Of a stretch of DNA of 64,000 bases, positions 41,791 through 49,681 are shown one piece after another. Source of the stretch: Collinsella intestinalis DSM 13280 (lineage in GTDB: Bacteria; Actinomycetota; Coriobacteriia; Coriobacteriales; Coriobacteriaceae); the NCBI RefSeq assembly GCF_000156175.1, contig NZ_GG692710.1, positions 257,600 to 321,599 on the forward strand. Reading direction: 5' to 3'. A model generated the notes under the pieces. It was not told the DNA's origin. It was given only the letters and a program-made list of their open reading frames with translations, and searched no databases. Position 1 is the first letter of the stretch. Every line of letters starts with the position of its first letter. The position numbers and the translations under genes were made by a program.

Positions 41791-42727
41791 GGCCATCGAG
41801 GCCGGACAGCCCGTGAACGTCGTCATCCCCGAGGGCGCGACGGGCGACGTCATCGCGCAGACCCTGGTCGAGAACCACGTCGTTGAGGACGCCGGCGAGT
41901 ACTACGCCGCCGTCAAGAAACTCGGCGCCGAGATGCAGCTCAAGCCCGGCGAGTACCGCTTCGAGACCTTGCAGGACCCCATCTCCGTGGTCAAGCAGCT
42001 CGTGGCCGGTCCCAACGTCGAGGGCGTCAAGCTCACGGTCCCCGAGGGCAAGACCGTTGCCCAGACCGCCCGCATCGTCGAGGAGGTTTACGGAATCCCC
42101 GCCGACGACTTCATCGCGCAGGCCAAGGCTTCCAACTACGTTGCCGATTTCGCGTTCCTCTCCGATGCCGCTGACGACTCCCTCGAGGGCTTCCTGTTCC
42201 CCAAGACGTACACGTTCCAGGGCACGCCGACCGCCGACCAGATCATCCGCGCCATGCTCGGCCAGTTCCAGGTCGACGTCCTCGACGCGTTAGATTTCAA
42301 TGCCGGTCTGGCTTCCATCAAGGCGAGGTTCGGCGTCGAGCTCACTGCTTATCAGCTGCTCGATCTTGCCTCCATCGTCGAGCGCGAGGGTCTTCACGCG
42401 GAGCAGCGATCTCACGTCGCGTCGGTGTTCCTGAACCGCCTTGCCGGTAAGGGCGACTTCGCCGGGCGTCCGTACCTGCAAAGCGATGCCACGCTCATGT
42501 ACGTGACGGGTGGCGAGGTCACCGCCAACGACATCCAGACTATCGACAGTCCGTACAACTCGTACAAGAACGCCGGTCTTCCCCCAACGCCGATCTGCTC
42601 TCCGTCTGCGGAGGCCATCAGCGCCACGTTGAATCCCACCGATTCCAACGATCTGTATTTCTTCATCACGCAGGACGAGGAGTTCTTCTCCGAGACCTAC
42701 GACGATCATCAAAAGTCCTGGGAGTAG
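41585..42727 (+). CDS. mltG: Endolytic transglycosylase MltG (main frame; N-terminus frameshifted)
   Basis: MltG cleaves nascent peptidoglycan glycan strands outside the membrane. This frame carries the membrane helix (about residues 44-62), LysM-like strands (VNVVIPEGATGDVIAQTLVE, VKLTVPEGKTVAQTARIVEE) and the YceG catalytic region with the Glu of LASIVEREGLHAEQRSHVAS. It then has VFLNRL, SDATLMYVTGG, TIDSPYNSYKNAGLPPTPI and the C-terminal DLYFFITQDEEFF. Conserved coding starts only near 41704. The upstream part from GTG 41585 overlaps the out-of-frame N-terminus, which looks more like real MltG. If the GTG at 41585 is used, the protein may still be functional. Confidence 0.85.
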   Translation: MGRRRVLSAFRRRPKLARTAAPVACTPSTRRLQPSAPSSPSIFGVLIAIAVVAVAAVFVFPRVLGGSGEAIEAGQPVNVVIPEGATGDVIAQTLVENHVVEDAGEYYAAVKKLGAEMQLKPGEYRFETLQDPISVVKQLVAGPNVEGVKLTVPEGKTVAQTARIVEEVYGIPADDFIAQAKASNYVADFAFLSDAADDSLEGFLFPKTYTFQGTPTADQIIRAMLGQFQVDVLDALDFNAGLASIKARFGVELTAYQLLDLASIVEREGLHAEQRSHVASVFLNRLAGKGDFAGRPYLQSDATLMYVTGGEVTANDIQTIDSPYNSYKNAGLPPTPICSPSAEAISATLNPTDSNDLYFFITQDEEFFSETYDDHQKSWE

Positions 42728-42732
42728 CGCCT

Positions 42733-43230
42733 ATGAGCATCTTTTCCCCCAGCCGCTACATCACGTGCGTCGAGCACATCGACCTCGATGCCCTGTGGGC
42801 GTCGGGTAAACGCGCGATCCTGCTCGATCGCGACAACACCCTCGTTCCGCGCGACCGTACCTGTGCGCCCGAATCCGTGGCAGCCTGGCTCGATCACGCC
42901 CGTGAGCTCGGCTTCGAGCTCATCATGGTCTCCAACAACTGGCATGTGAGTCACGTCTCGCGCTCCGCGGGCGAGCTCGGCATGGACTATATCTCCTTCG
43001 CCTGTAAGCCGCTTCCGTTCGCCATCGCGGCGGGCATGAAGCGCCTGGGCGCCCGTAAGGAGGAGGCCGTCATGGTCGGCGACCAGCTTTACACCGATGT
43101 GTGGGGCGGCAAGCTCGCCGGCGTGACCACCATCCTCGTCAAGCCGCAGTCCACCGCCGATCTGTGGTACACGCAGATCTTCCGCATCTTCGAGCGCATG
43201 GCGCTGCGCGGCGTTCCCTGCGAGGAGTAA
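42733..43230 (+). CDS. YqeG-type HAD-IIIA phosphatase
   Basis: The 165-residue product has the HAD motif I ILLDRDNTLVPRD (about residues 28-40), motif II in LIMVSNNW, a Lys in SFACKPLPFAIAAGM and motif III MVGDQLYTDVWGGKLAGV. This matches the YqeG family (a phosphatidylglycerophosphatase relative; GEP4-like). In Gram-positive genomes yqeG sits beside aroE/aroK-type genes, as here. It starts five bases after mltG. Confidence 0.88.
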   Translation: MSIFSPSRYITCVEHIDLDALWASGKRAILLDRDNTLVPRDRTCAPESVAAWLDHARELGFELIMVSNNWHVSHVSRSAGELGMDYISFACKPLPFAIAAGMKRLGARKEEAVMVGDQLYTDVWGGKLAGVTTILVKPQSTADLWYTQIFRIFERMALRGVPCEE

Positions 43231-43237
43231 CGCTGTC

Positions 43238-43771
43238 ATGACCTCTACCGTGAAGCGCGGATGCGACCATATCTTCTTCGTCGGGTTCTTGGGGGCGGGC
43301 AAGTCCACGCTCGCACGCAACCTCGGGCGTATGTTCCATCGGCGTTTCGTCGACACCGATCGCCTCGTCGAGCGCAAGTGCGGCCAGACGGTCTCGCAAA
43401 TCTTCGAGGCCGAGGGCGAGCAGCGTTTCCGCACGCTCGAGACCGAGGCCCTCGAGAGCCTCGCCTCCGAGCGCAGCCTGCTCGTCTCTTGCGGCGGGGG
43501 AGTGGTCGAGACCCCTCGCAACATCGAGCTCATCCACGAAATGGGCTTCTGCGTCTACCTCGAGGGCGACATCGGCGATTCGCTTCGCCAGATCCGCCGC
43601 TCCGACACCCGACCCGATTTTCGCAGCGCCGAGCATGCCGCCCGGCTGCTCGAACATAGGCGCCCGCTGTACGAAAGCGCCGCAGACCTCACCGTGGATA
43701 TCCGCGGCACCTCGTTCACCGAGGTTTCCTATACCGTTGCCGAGCTTCTCTTGGAGCGTGGTCTTATATGA
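43238..43771 (+). CDS. aroK: Shikimate kinase
   Basis: AroK phosphorylates shikimate. The 177-residue product has the P-loop FVGFLGAGKSTLARNLG (about 14-30), the substrate Asp in FVDTDRLVERKCGQTVSQIF, FRTLETEALESL, SCGGGVVETPRNIEL and RPDFRSAEHAARLLEHRRPLY split as usual. All key residues are present. The ATG lies eight bases after the YqeG-like gene, and the stop overlaps the next start (ATGA). Confidence 0.9.
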   Translation: MTSTVKRGCDHIFFVGFLGAGKSTLARNLGRMFHRRFVDTDRLVERKCGQTVSQIFEAEGEQRFRTLETEALESLASERSLLVSCGGGVVETPRNIELIHEMGFCVYLEGDIGDSLRQIRRSDTRPDFRSAEHAARLLEHRRPLYESAADLTVDIRGTSFTEVSYTVAELLLERGLI

Positions 43772-44859
43772 CGATTCGTCGCAAGTTGCTTTCCTTCGGT
43801 TCGAGGAGCACCGATGTCCGCCTTGGCTTCGGGGCTCTCGATGAGCTTCCCAAGTTCCTCTCCGGTGCGGTTGGCAAGCCCTCGCGCGCCTATGTGCTGA
43901 GCTCCGATGACATCGATCCCGTCCATATCGAGACCGTGCGTCGCGCGCTCGTCGACAGCGGGTTCAACGCTGCCGTTCGATGCGTCGCGGCCTCCGATGC
44001 GCTTGAGGCCGAGACCGCACTTGCGCAGTATGCCGAGCTTTCCGCGGCCGGTATCACCGCCGAGGACCTGATCGTGGGCGTGGGTGGCGACGAGGTGTGC
44101 TCCCTGGCGAGCTACATTTCCCGCACGTGGTGCGGCGGCGTGTCGTGCGCGCTCGTTCCCACCACGCTCGATGCCATGATCCGCTGCTCCACGCAGATGA
44201 CGCCCCTCTCTGTTTCAGGGGGTTCCCTCGTCAGCCTCGAGCCCGAGGTCTCGCTCGTCGTGTGCGACCTCGCGTTGGTTGGCGATTACCCGATCGAGGA
44301 GAATGGCCTGGGCTATGCGCTCATGTGCGGTGCGTATCTCTCCGAGAGCCGAGCCTGCTGGGATAGCCTTGGCACTGCCGTTCGCGGCATCGTCGAAAAG
44401 AACGAGACGTCGCTGTCCGATGCGCTTTCCACTACGCTCACCGCACGATTGAACATCGCCAAGTCCGTGAGCCCCTCTGCTCGTCGTGCCCTGCTGTTCG
44501 GCCATACCACCGCCCGCGCCCTGTCTGCGTGCCTGGGCGAGGGCGCGCACCCGTATTACCTGCTCCTCGCCGAGGGCATGCGCTTCGAGGCCCGCTTGGC
44601 CATCGACGCTTGTGACTTCTCGGTCGATGAAGTCTTTGCGCTCGACGATCACCTCGAGGATCTCGGCATCGGCGAGCTGTCGTTTGACATCGATCCCGCT
44701 GCGTTCATCGAGGCCCTTCGCGCCGAGCGCTTCCGCGTCGCCAACCGCTTCCAGCTCGCGCTGCCCAAGTACCCCGGCGTCATCCGCCTTTCGTCCATCG
44801 ACGACGAGGTCCTTGAGCGCCATGCGCGCGCGTTCATCGCCTCACGCAAACCCGAGTAG
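43768..44859 (+). CDS. 3-dehydroquinate synthase-like protein lacking catalytic residues
   Basis: The 363-residue product has the dehydroquinate synthase fold pattern (LGFGALDELPKFL, IVGVGGDEVCSLASYISRTW, SCALVPTTLDAMI, LLFGHTTARALSA). Key sites are altered: the usual VDSSVGGKTGVN becomes IRCSTQMTPLSV, the metal-ligand NGLAE(I/V)IK becomes NGLGYALMC, and the HGEAVAxGM segment becomes YYLLLAEGM. Only the GHT histidine is kept. It occupies the aroB position after aroK and overlaps it by four bases. A divergent enzyme or a non-catalytic relic under selection is more likely than a working AroB. Confidence 0.75.
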   Translation: MTIRRKLLSFGSRSTDVRLGFGALDELPKFLSGAVGKPSRAYVLSSDDIDPVHIETVRRALVDSGFNAAVRCVAASDALEAETALAQYAELSAAGITAEDLIVGVGGDEVCSLASYISRTWCGGVSCALVPTTLDAMIRCSTQMTPLSVSGGSLVSLEPEVSLVVCDLALVGDYPIEENGLGYALMCGAYLSESRACWDSLGTAVRGIVEKNETSLSDALSTTLTARLNIAKSVSPSARRALLFGHTTARALSACLGEGAHPYYLLLAEGMRFEARLAIDACDFSVDEVFALDDHLEDLGIGELSFDIDPAAFIEALRAERFRVANRFQLALPKYPGVIRLSSIDDEVLERHARAFIASRKPE

Positions 44860-44895
44860 GCCTGTTTACACATCTTTCGCGAGAAAGGAACCGAT

Positions 44896-46026
44896 ATGTC
44901 CGAAATCCTCAACGGTCCCGCTGGGCGCATCGCCCGCCTGCGCACCCTCATGGCCGAGCGTGGCTACGATGCCGTGGTCGTGCGCGACGAGGCCAACCTG
45001 CGTTGGCTCACCGGCGCCATGCGCGTCTTCGACTACACCGGCGAGTACCCGCACGTGGCGTTCGTCACGGCCGACGAGTGCTTCCTGCACACCGACTCGC
45101 GCTACTTCAACTCCTTCGAGGAGAACATGCCGGCCGGTAGCCCCTGGAAGCTCGATATGGACGAGATCGACATGCCCCGCTGGGTTGCCGAGCACGCCCG
45201 CTCCACTAAGAGCCGCGTTGTCGCCGTCGAAGACGACATGCACATCAACTTCTTCCGCGGTATCGAGCGCGGTCTTGAGGATTGCTCGATTTGCGCGAGC
45301 CTCCCGCTCATGCACGGCGACCTCCAGCTCATGCGCGCCATCAAGGACGCCGAGGAGATCGAGCTCATGCGCCACGCGCAGTCCATCACCGACGCCGCAT
45401 TCGCCCATATGTGCGAGTTCATCCGTCCCGGCCTCACCGAGAAGCAGCTCCGTACCGAGCTCGAGACCTTTATGTTCGATCACGGCGCGGACGACCTGGC
45501 CTTCGGCTCCATCGTCGCATCCGGCCCCAACACCGCCAACCCGCACGCCATTTCCAGCGACCGTGTGGTGGAAAAGGGCGACTTCGTCCTCATGGACTAC
45601 GGTGCGGGCTACCGCGATTACAAGTCCGACATGACCCGCACGGTCTGCGTGGGCGAGCCGAGCGAGAAGCAGCGCGAGATCTACGACATCGTCCGCCGCA
45701 CGCACGAGGAGTGCGTCGCAGCTATCCACGCCGGCGTGGACGGCCACGACATCTACCTGCTCTCCAAGAAGATCATCGGTGACGCGGGCTACGGCGAGTA
45801 CTACGGGCACGGCCTCGGCCACGGTGTGGGCATCGACATCCACGAGCTTCCGGTCTTCGGCCGCAAGAGCAACATCGTGGAGGAGGGCGCGGTCATCACC
45901 GTTGAGCCCGGCATCTACCTGCCCGGCGTGGGCGGCGTGCGCCTGGAGGACTACGGCGTGGTCACCAAGGACGGGTACGAGCCCTTCACGACCTCTACGC
46001 ACGAGCTGGTCGTCATCGACTGCTAG
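44896..46026 (+). CDS. M24-family Xaa-Pro aminopeptidase
   Basis: The 376-residue product is a metallopeptidase of the pita-bread fold (PepP/PepQ type). The dinuclear metal ligands are visible: the two Asp in LMDYGAGYRDYKSDMTRT, the His in YYGHGLGHGVGIDIHELP, and the Glu in VEPGIYLPG and VRLEDYGV. The N-terminal creatinase-like domain spans residues 1-130. The ATG at 44896 follows GAGAAAGGAA. It lies between the aro genes and efp, a very common Gram-positive order. Confidence 0.92.
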   Translation: MSEILNGPAGRIARLRTLMAERGYDAVVVRDEANLRWLTGAMRVFDYTGEYPHVAFVTADECFLHTDSRYFNSFEENMPAGSPWKLDMDEIDMPRWVAEHARSTKSRVVAVEDDMHINFFRGIERGLEDCSICASLPLMHGDLQLMRAIKDAEEIELMRHAQSITDAAFAHMCEFIRPGLTEKQLRTELETFMFDHGADDLAFGSIVASGPNTANPHAISSDRVVEKGDFVLMDYGAGYRDYKSDMTRTVCVGEPSEKQREIYDIVRRTHEECVAAIHAGVDGHDIYLLSKKIIGDAGYGEYYGHGLGHGVGIDIHELPVFGRKSNIVEEGAVITVEPGIYLPGVGGVRLEDYGVVTKDGYEPFTTSTHELVVIDC

Positions 46027-46045
46027 GTCGTTTTGCGAGTATAAT
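46016..46045 (+). promoter_or_regulatory. Promoter of efp
   Basis: A perfect TATAAT (46040-46045) is preceded at 18 bases by TCGACT (46016-46021), a four-of-six -35 match inside the end of the peptidase gene. Transcription would start about 30 bases before efp. Confidence 0.6.
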
Positions 46046-46079
46046 TCCTAAGTTCGATTCTTCTACAGAAAGGCAAGCC

Positions 46080-46643
46080 ATGGCTTCCATCACCACCGCC
46101 GACTTCCGCAACGGCATGGGTCTCAAGATCAAGGACAAGTACTACACCATCGTCGAGTTCCAGCACGTCAAGCCCGGCAAGGGCGGCGCCTTCGTCCGCT
46201 ACAAGACCAAGGACCTCAAGACCGGTCGCGTGGTTGAGAACACCTGCAACGCCGGTTCCAAGTTCGAGAGCGTGCAGCTCATTACCAACGAGATGCAGTA
46301 CCTCTACAACGACGGCGACAACTACTACTTCATGGACATGACCTCCTACGAGCAGATCGCCGTCCCGGCCGACTTCATCGGCGATAACTCCAAGTGGCTG
46401 CGCGAGAACGACAACGCCCAGCTGCTCTACGCCGACACCGAGCTGCTCGGCGTGAACCCGCCCATGTTCATCGAGGCCGAGGTCGTCGAGACCGTCCCGG
46501 GCGCCAAGGGCAACACCGTCCAGGGTGCCACCAAGCCGGCCACCATCGACACCGGTGCGGTCGTTCAGGTCCCCATGTACCTCAACGAGGGCGAGCGCAT
46601 CAAGGTCGACACCCGCACCGGCGAGTTCGTCCAGCGCCTCTAA
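46080..46643 (+). CDS. efp: Translation elongation factor P
   Basis: EF-P rescues ribosomes stalled at polyproline. The 187-residue product has the KOW-like domain 1 with the loop VKPGKGGAFVRYKTKDLKTG, whose tip lysine (PGKGG, about residue 32) is the usual modification site. OB domains follow, with the C-terminal signature TGAVVQVPMYLNEGERIKVD. No epmA/epmB or deoxyhypusine-type partner is adjacent, so the modification cannot be told. The ribosome site is AGAAAGGCA. Confidence 0.96.
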   Translation: MASITTADFRNGMGLKIKDKYYTIVEFQHVKPGKGGAFVRYKTKDLKTGRVVENTCNAGSKFESVQLITNEMQYLYNDGDNYYFMDMTSYEQIAVPADFIGDNSKWLRENDNAQLLYADTELLGVNPPMFIEAEVVETVPGAKGNTVQGATKPATIDTGAVVQVPMYLNEGERIKVDTRTGEFVQRL

Positions 46644-46715
46644 CCGCTCTCATCCAGTGCACGTCCGTCGCGCGGCCCGCATGAGGCCGCGCGCTTACCA
46701 CGTAAAGGAGTGGGC

Positions 46716-47075
46716 ATGTCGCAAGAGATCACCATCGCCGGCATCGGTATCGCGCCCGAGGTGCTGACCGCCATCGTTTCCCGCGCCGTCGAGGAGGTCG
46801 AGGGCATCGCGTCCGTGGGCGTGAAGGACCTCGCCACCAACCTCGTCTCCATGTTCTCCACCAAGTCCGTGCCCATGGGCGAGGACGTCGAGGCCGAGGT
46901 GGTCGACGACAAACTTCGCCTGACCGTGCACCTCACGGTCTTCTTCGGCTATCCGTTCAAGCCCCTGGCCGAGGCCGTGCGCATCGCCGTCGCCAATGCC
47001 ATCGACGCCCAGGTCGGCGTTGAGGTTGAGTGCGTGAACATCTGCATCGACAGCCTCGTCTTCCCCAAGGAGTAG
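46716..47075 (+). CDS. Asp23/Gls24 family envelope stress protein
   Basis: The 119-residue product starts MSQEITIAGIGIAPEVLTAI and carries the family pattern AVEEVEGIASVGVKD, then VVDDKLRLTVHLTVFFGYPF and the C-terminal VGVEVECVNICIDSLVF. Members are small cytosolic proteins attached to the membrane in some firmicutes and linked to alkaline or envelope stress. The ATG at 46716 has AAAGGAG upstream. It lies between efp and nusB, where this family (YqhY in B. subtilis) is regularly found. Confidence 0.9.
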   Translation: MSQEITIAGIGIAPEVLTAIVSRAVEEVEGIASVGVKDLATNLVSMFSTKSVPMGEDVEAEVVDDKLRLTVHLTVFFGYPFKPLAEAVRIAVANAIDAQVGVEVECVNICIDSLVFPKE

Positions 47076-47078
47076 CGC

Positions 47079-47729
47079 GTGGCAAGTCTCAAAGTCAATC
47101 GCGGGCGCACGCTCGCCCGCAGCCAGGCGCTGCAGATCCTGTTCCAGTCCGAGATGCGAAAAGTCTCCGTCGAGGACGTCCTGGCAGGGGATTACACCCT
47201 GTCCAAGGGTCCGCTGGCACCGTACGCCATCGAGATCGCGCGCGGCGTTTCCGCCAACCGCGATCGTATCGACTCCGCGCTTCGCGCCGTCTCCGCGAAC
47301 TGGACCCTCGAGCGCATGCCGGGTGCCGATCGCAACCTGCTTCGCGCAGCCGTTTACGAGCTGTACTTCCAGGTCGCCGACACGCTCGACGCAGCCGTCG
47401 TCATCAACGAGGCCGTCGAGATCGCCAAGGCCTATGGCACCGATGAGTCCGCCGGCTTTGTGAACGGCGTGCTCGGTCGCATCGTGCGTGATCGTCACCT
47501 GCCGAGTCTGCAGCACGTCGCCTGCACCATCACTGCCGAGGATGCTGAGGCCGCTTGCCTGGCCGCCCTGTGGTTCGAGATCGACCCCAAGCGCCTGGCA
47601 GCCGAGGAAGAGGCCGCCCGCGCCGCCGAGGAGGCCCGTGCTCGTTTCGAGGCCGACGACTACGGCTTTGCCGAGGACGACCTCGATCACATCTTCAACG
47701 ATCCCTTCGACGCCGAGGCCGGCGAGTAG
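47079..47729 (+). CDS. nusB: Transcription antitermination factor NusB
   Basis: NusB with S10 supports rRNA antitermination. The N-terminal RNA-binding region is RTLARSQALQILFQSEMRKV, and the C-terminal half has RNLLRAAVYELYFQ and VVINEAVEIAKAYGTDESAGFVNGVL given in parts. At 216 residues it is about 70 longer than typical NusB; the extra C-terminal part is Ala/Glu-rich then acidic (DDLDHIFNDPFDAEAGE). The start is GTG 47079, three bases after the previous gene. Confidence 0.92.
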   Translation: MASLKVNRGRTLARSQALQILFQSEMRKVSVEDVLAGDYTLSKGPLAPYAIEIARGVSANRDRIDSALRAVSANWTLERMPGADRNLLRAAVYELYFQVADTLDAAVVINEAVEIAKAYGTDESAGFVNGVLGRIVRDRHLPSLQHVACTITAEDAEAACLAALWFEIDPKRLAAEEEAARAAEEARARFEADDYGFAEDDLDHIFNDPFDAEAGE

Positions 47730-47732
47730 CGC

Positions 47733-47996
47733 ATGGCCGAGGGCAACTTCGACGAGATCACCGAGCGCCTGGACGAGATCATCGCCCAGGTCCGCTCCAA
47801 GGACACGTCCCTCGAGCGCAGCCTCGACCTGTTCGACGAGGCGATTGAGCTCGGCTCCCGCGCCGTGGACATGGTCGATTCGTTCGAGCTGTCCCCGCGC
47901 GAGGCCGATATGCTCGATACAGAGCTTGCGACCGAGGCCCAATCTGAGCAGCCTGCCGAGCAGGCCGAGACCGACCCCGATCCGAGCGGGGCATAA
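47733..47996 (+). CDS. xseB: Exodeoxyribonuclease VII small subunit
   Basis: XseB is the small helical subunit of exonuclease VII. The 87-residue product has FDEITERLDEIIAQVRSKD then SLERSLDLFDEAIELGSRA, which matches the family pattern of an F-E-x-L motif followed by SLE-x-x-L. A 30-residue acidic tail follows. The large subunit gene xseA, normally directly upstream, is absent: nusB ends three bases before this start. Either xseA lies elsewhere or the small subunit is an orphan. Confidence 0.85.
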   Translation: MAEGNFDEITERLDEIIAQVRSKDTSLERSLDLFDEAIELGSRAVDMVDSFELSPREADMLDTELATEAQSEQPAEQAETDPDPSGA

Positions 47997-48008
47997 GGAA
48001 GGCGCCAC

Positions 48009-48824
48009 GTGGCACGCGTTCGTTTGGATGATGAATTGATTTCCCAGGGCATCTGCGAGAATCGCGCAGATGCCCTGCGCACGTTGATGGCCGGTTTGGT
48101 TTCGTCCGGCGGCGAGCGCTTGAGCTCGCCCGGCATGATGGTCAAGCCTGGCATCGAACTGCACGTGAAGGGGCGCATTCCCTATGTGGGGCGTGGCGGG
48201 CTCAAGCTCGCCGGCGCCCTCGATGCGTTCCGAGTGGACCCTTCCGGCCTCAACTGCCTGGATGTTGGATGCTCCACCGGCGGCTTTACCGATTGCCTGC
48301 TCAAACGCGGTGCGGCCCATGTCCTGTCCGTGGACGTGGGGCGGGCGCAGTTCGACTGGTCGCTGCGCCAGGATGAGCGGGTGACCCTGCTCGAGCGCAC
48401 CAACATTGTGGACGTTCCCGAGCTCGGCTATCGTTCGAGCGCCGACCTGGCCGTGTGCGACGTGTCGTTCACGAGCATCGCCACGATCCTGCCTGCGGTG
48501 CTCGATCTCCTCACGCCCAACGGCGCTTTCCTGACCCTCGCCAAGCCTCAGTTCGAGGCGCCGCAGGGCGAAGTGGGGGAGGGCGGCATCGTTCGCGACC
48601 CTGCCGTGCATGCGCGGGTCCTTGCCGATGCGGTCGAGCTCTTCCGCGAAAACGGGCTTTCCCCGCTGGGGCTGTGCGCCTCACCCATCACGGGCGCCAA
48701 GGGCAATCGCGAGTTCTTCCTCCTGGGCGCACGCGGTGCATCCGCCGCATCTCGTGAGGAGATGGACGCATCTGCCGTTTCCGCGCGCATCGACGCGCTG
48801 GTGTATTCGGAGGTTCCTCGATGA
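48009..48824 (+). CDS. tlyA: TlyA family RNA methyltransferase / hemolysin-like
   Basis: TlyA methylates 16S and 23S rRNA 2'-O positions in mycobacteria. The 271-residue product has an N-terminal S4 domain (RVRLDDELISQGICENRADA) and an FtsJ-like methyltransferase domain. SAM binding is seen in LDVGCSTGGFTDCLLKRGA, and further motifs are VLSVDVGRAQFDW, CDVSFTSIATILP and LAKPQFEAPQGEVGEGGIV. The start is GTG at 48009. It overlaps nadK by four bases (ATGA). Confidence 0.92.
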   Translation: MARVRLDDELISQGICENRADALRTLMAGLVSSGGERLSSPGMMVKPGIELHVKGRIPYVGRGGLKLAGALDAFRVDPSGLNCLDVGCSTGGFTDCLLKRGAAHVLSVDVGRAQFDWSLRQDERVTLLERTNIVDVPELGYRSSADLAVCDVSFTSIATILPAVLDLLTPNGAFLTLAKPQFEAPQGEVGEGGIVRDPAVHARVLADAVELFRENGLSPLGLCASPITGAKGNREFFLLGARGASAASREEMDASAVSARIDALVYSEVPR

Positions 48825-49681
48825 AGGTCCTGCTCGTCCCCAATTACTACAAGCAAGAGGCCGTTGAGAGCGGCCTCACCCTCGAGCTGTGGCTCACGCG
48901 ACAGGGCTTTGAGGTCGAATGGGCCGCCGACCAGCGCTCCGGTATCGAGTCGATCCCCGACCTCGCGGGCTGTGGCCTTGTCATCTCCCTCGGCGGCGAC
49001 GGCACGCTCCTGCGCGCCGCGCGCACCGTGGGGTATCGCGAGATTCCAATCCTCGGCCTGTCCTATGGTCACCTCGGGTTTCTCACCGCGGCGAGCCCTC
49101 AGGACAAGAACATCCTCTCGGTTGTGTCCGACGCGCTTGCCGGCGAGCTGCATGTGAGCCGCCGCGCTACGCTCGCCTGCGAGATCATGAGCGTGAATGA
49201 ACGCGGTGAGGAAGAGGTCTGCACCGGCTTTGCCCTGAACGACCTCGCGCTCGCCCGCGGCCCGCTCTCCGATATGGTCGAGTTCGACATCACCGTTTCC
49301 GGCCATCACATCGATCGCCTGCGCGGGGACGGCGTGGTGGTTTCCACGGCCACCGGCTCCACGGGGTACGCCCTGTCCGCCGGCGGCCCCATCGTGAGCC
49401 CGGAGTACACCGGCATGGTCTGCGTGCCCATCGCGCCCCACACCATCCAGGCCCGCGCCTTCCTCACGTCCCCGTCCGACGTCGTGGAGATATCCGTGTC
49501 CAAAGATCGCCCGTCGGCCCCCACCATTGCCCTCGACGGCCAGTTCATCACGCCGTCCGGCGAGGTCGAGCGCGCCGTCGTGCGTCGCGGCGATGCCGAC
49601 ATCCTGCTGCTCGATTACGGCCCGGAGAGCTTTTACACGTCCGTGAGCCGCGTCTTTTACGGGGTGCGCAATGATCGATGA
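48821..49681 (+). CDS. nadK: NAD kinase
   Basis: NadK makes NADP from NAD. The 286-residue product has the GGDGT motif in LVISLGGDGTLLRAAR (about 53-68), GLSYGHLGFLTA, the NDLALARG segment, and the NAD-binding VVSTATGSTGYALSAGGPIV. The ATG overlaps the tlyA stop, and the 3' end overlaps recN by 11 bases. tlyA-nadK-recN is a typical cluster. Confidence 0.95.
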   Translation: MKVLLVPNYYKQEAVESGLTLELWLTRQGFEVEWAADQRSGIESIPDLAGCGLVISLGGDGTLLRAARTVGYREIPILGLSYGHLGFLTAASPQDKNILSVVSDALAGELHVSRRATLACEIMSVNERGEEEVCTGFALNDLALARGPLSDMVEFDITVSGHHIDRLRGDGVVVSTATGSTGYALSAGGPIVSPEYTGMVCVPIAPHTIQARAFLTSPSDVVEISVSKDRPSAPTIALDGQFITPSGEVERAVVRRGDADILLLDYGPESFYTSVSRVFYGVRNDR

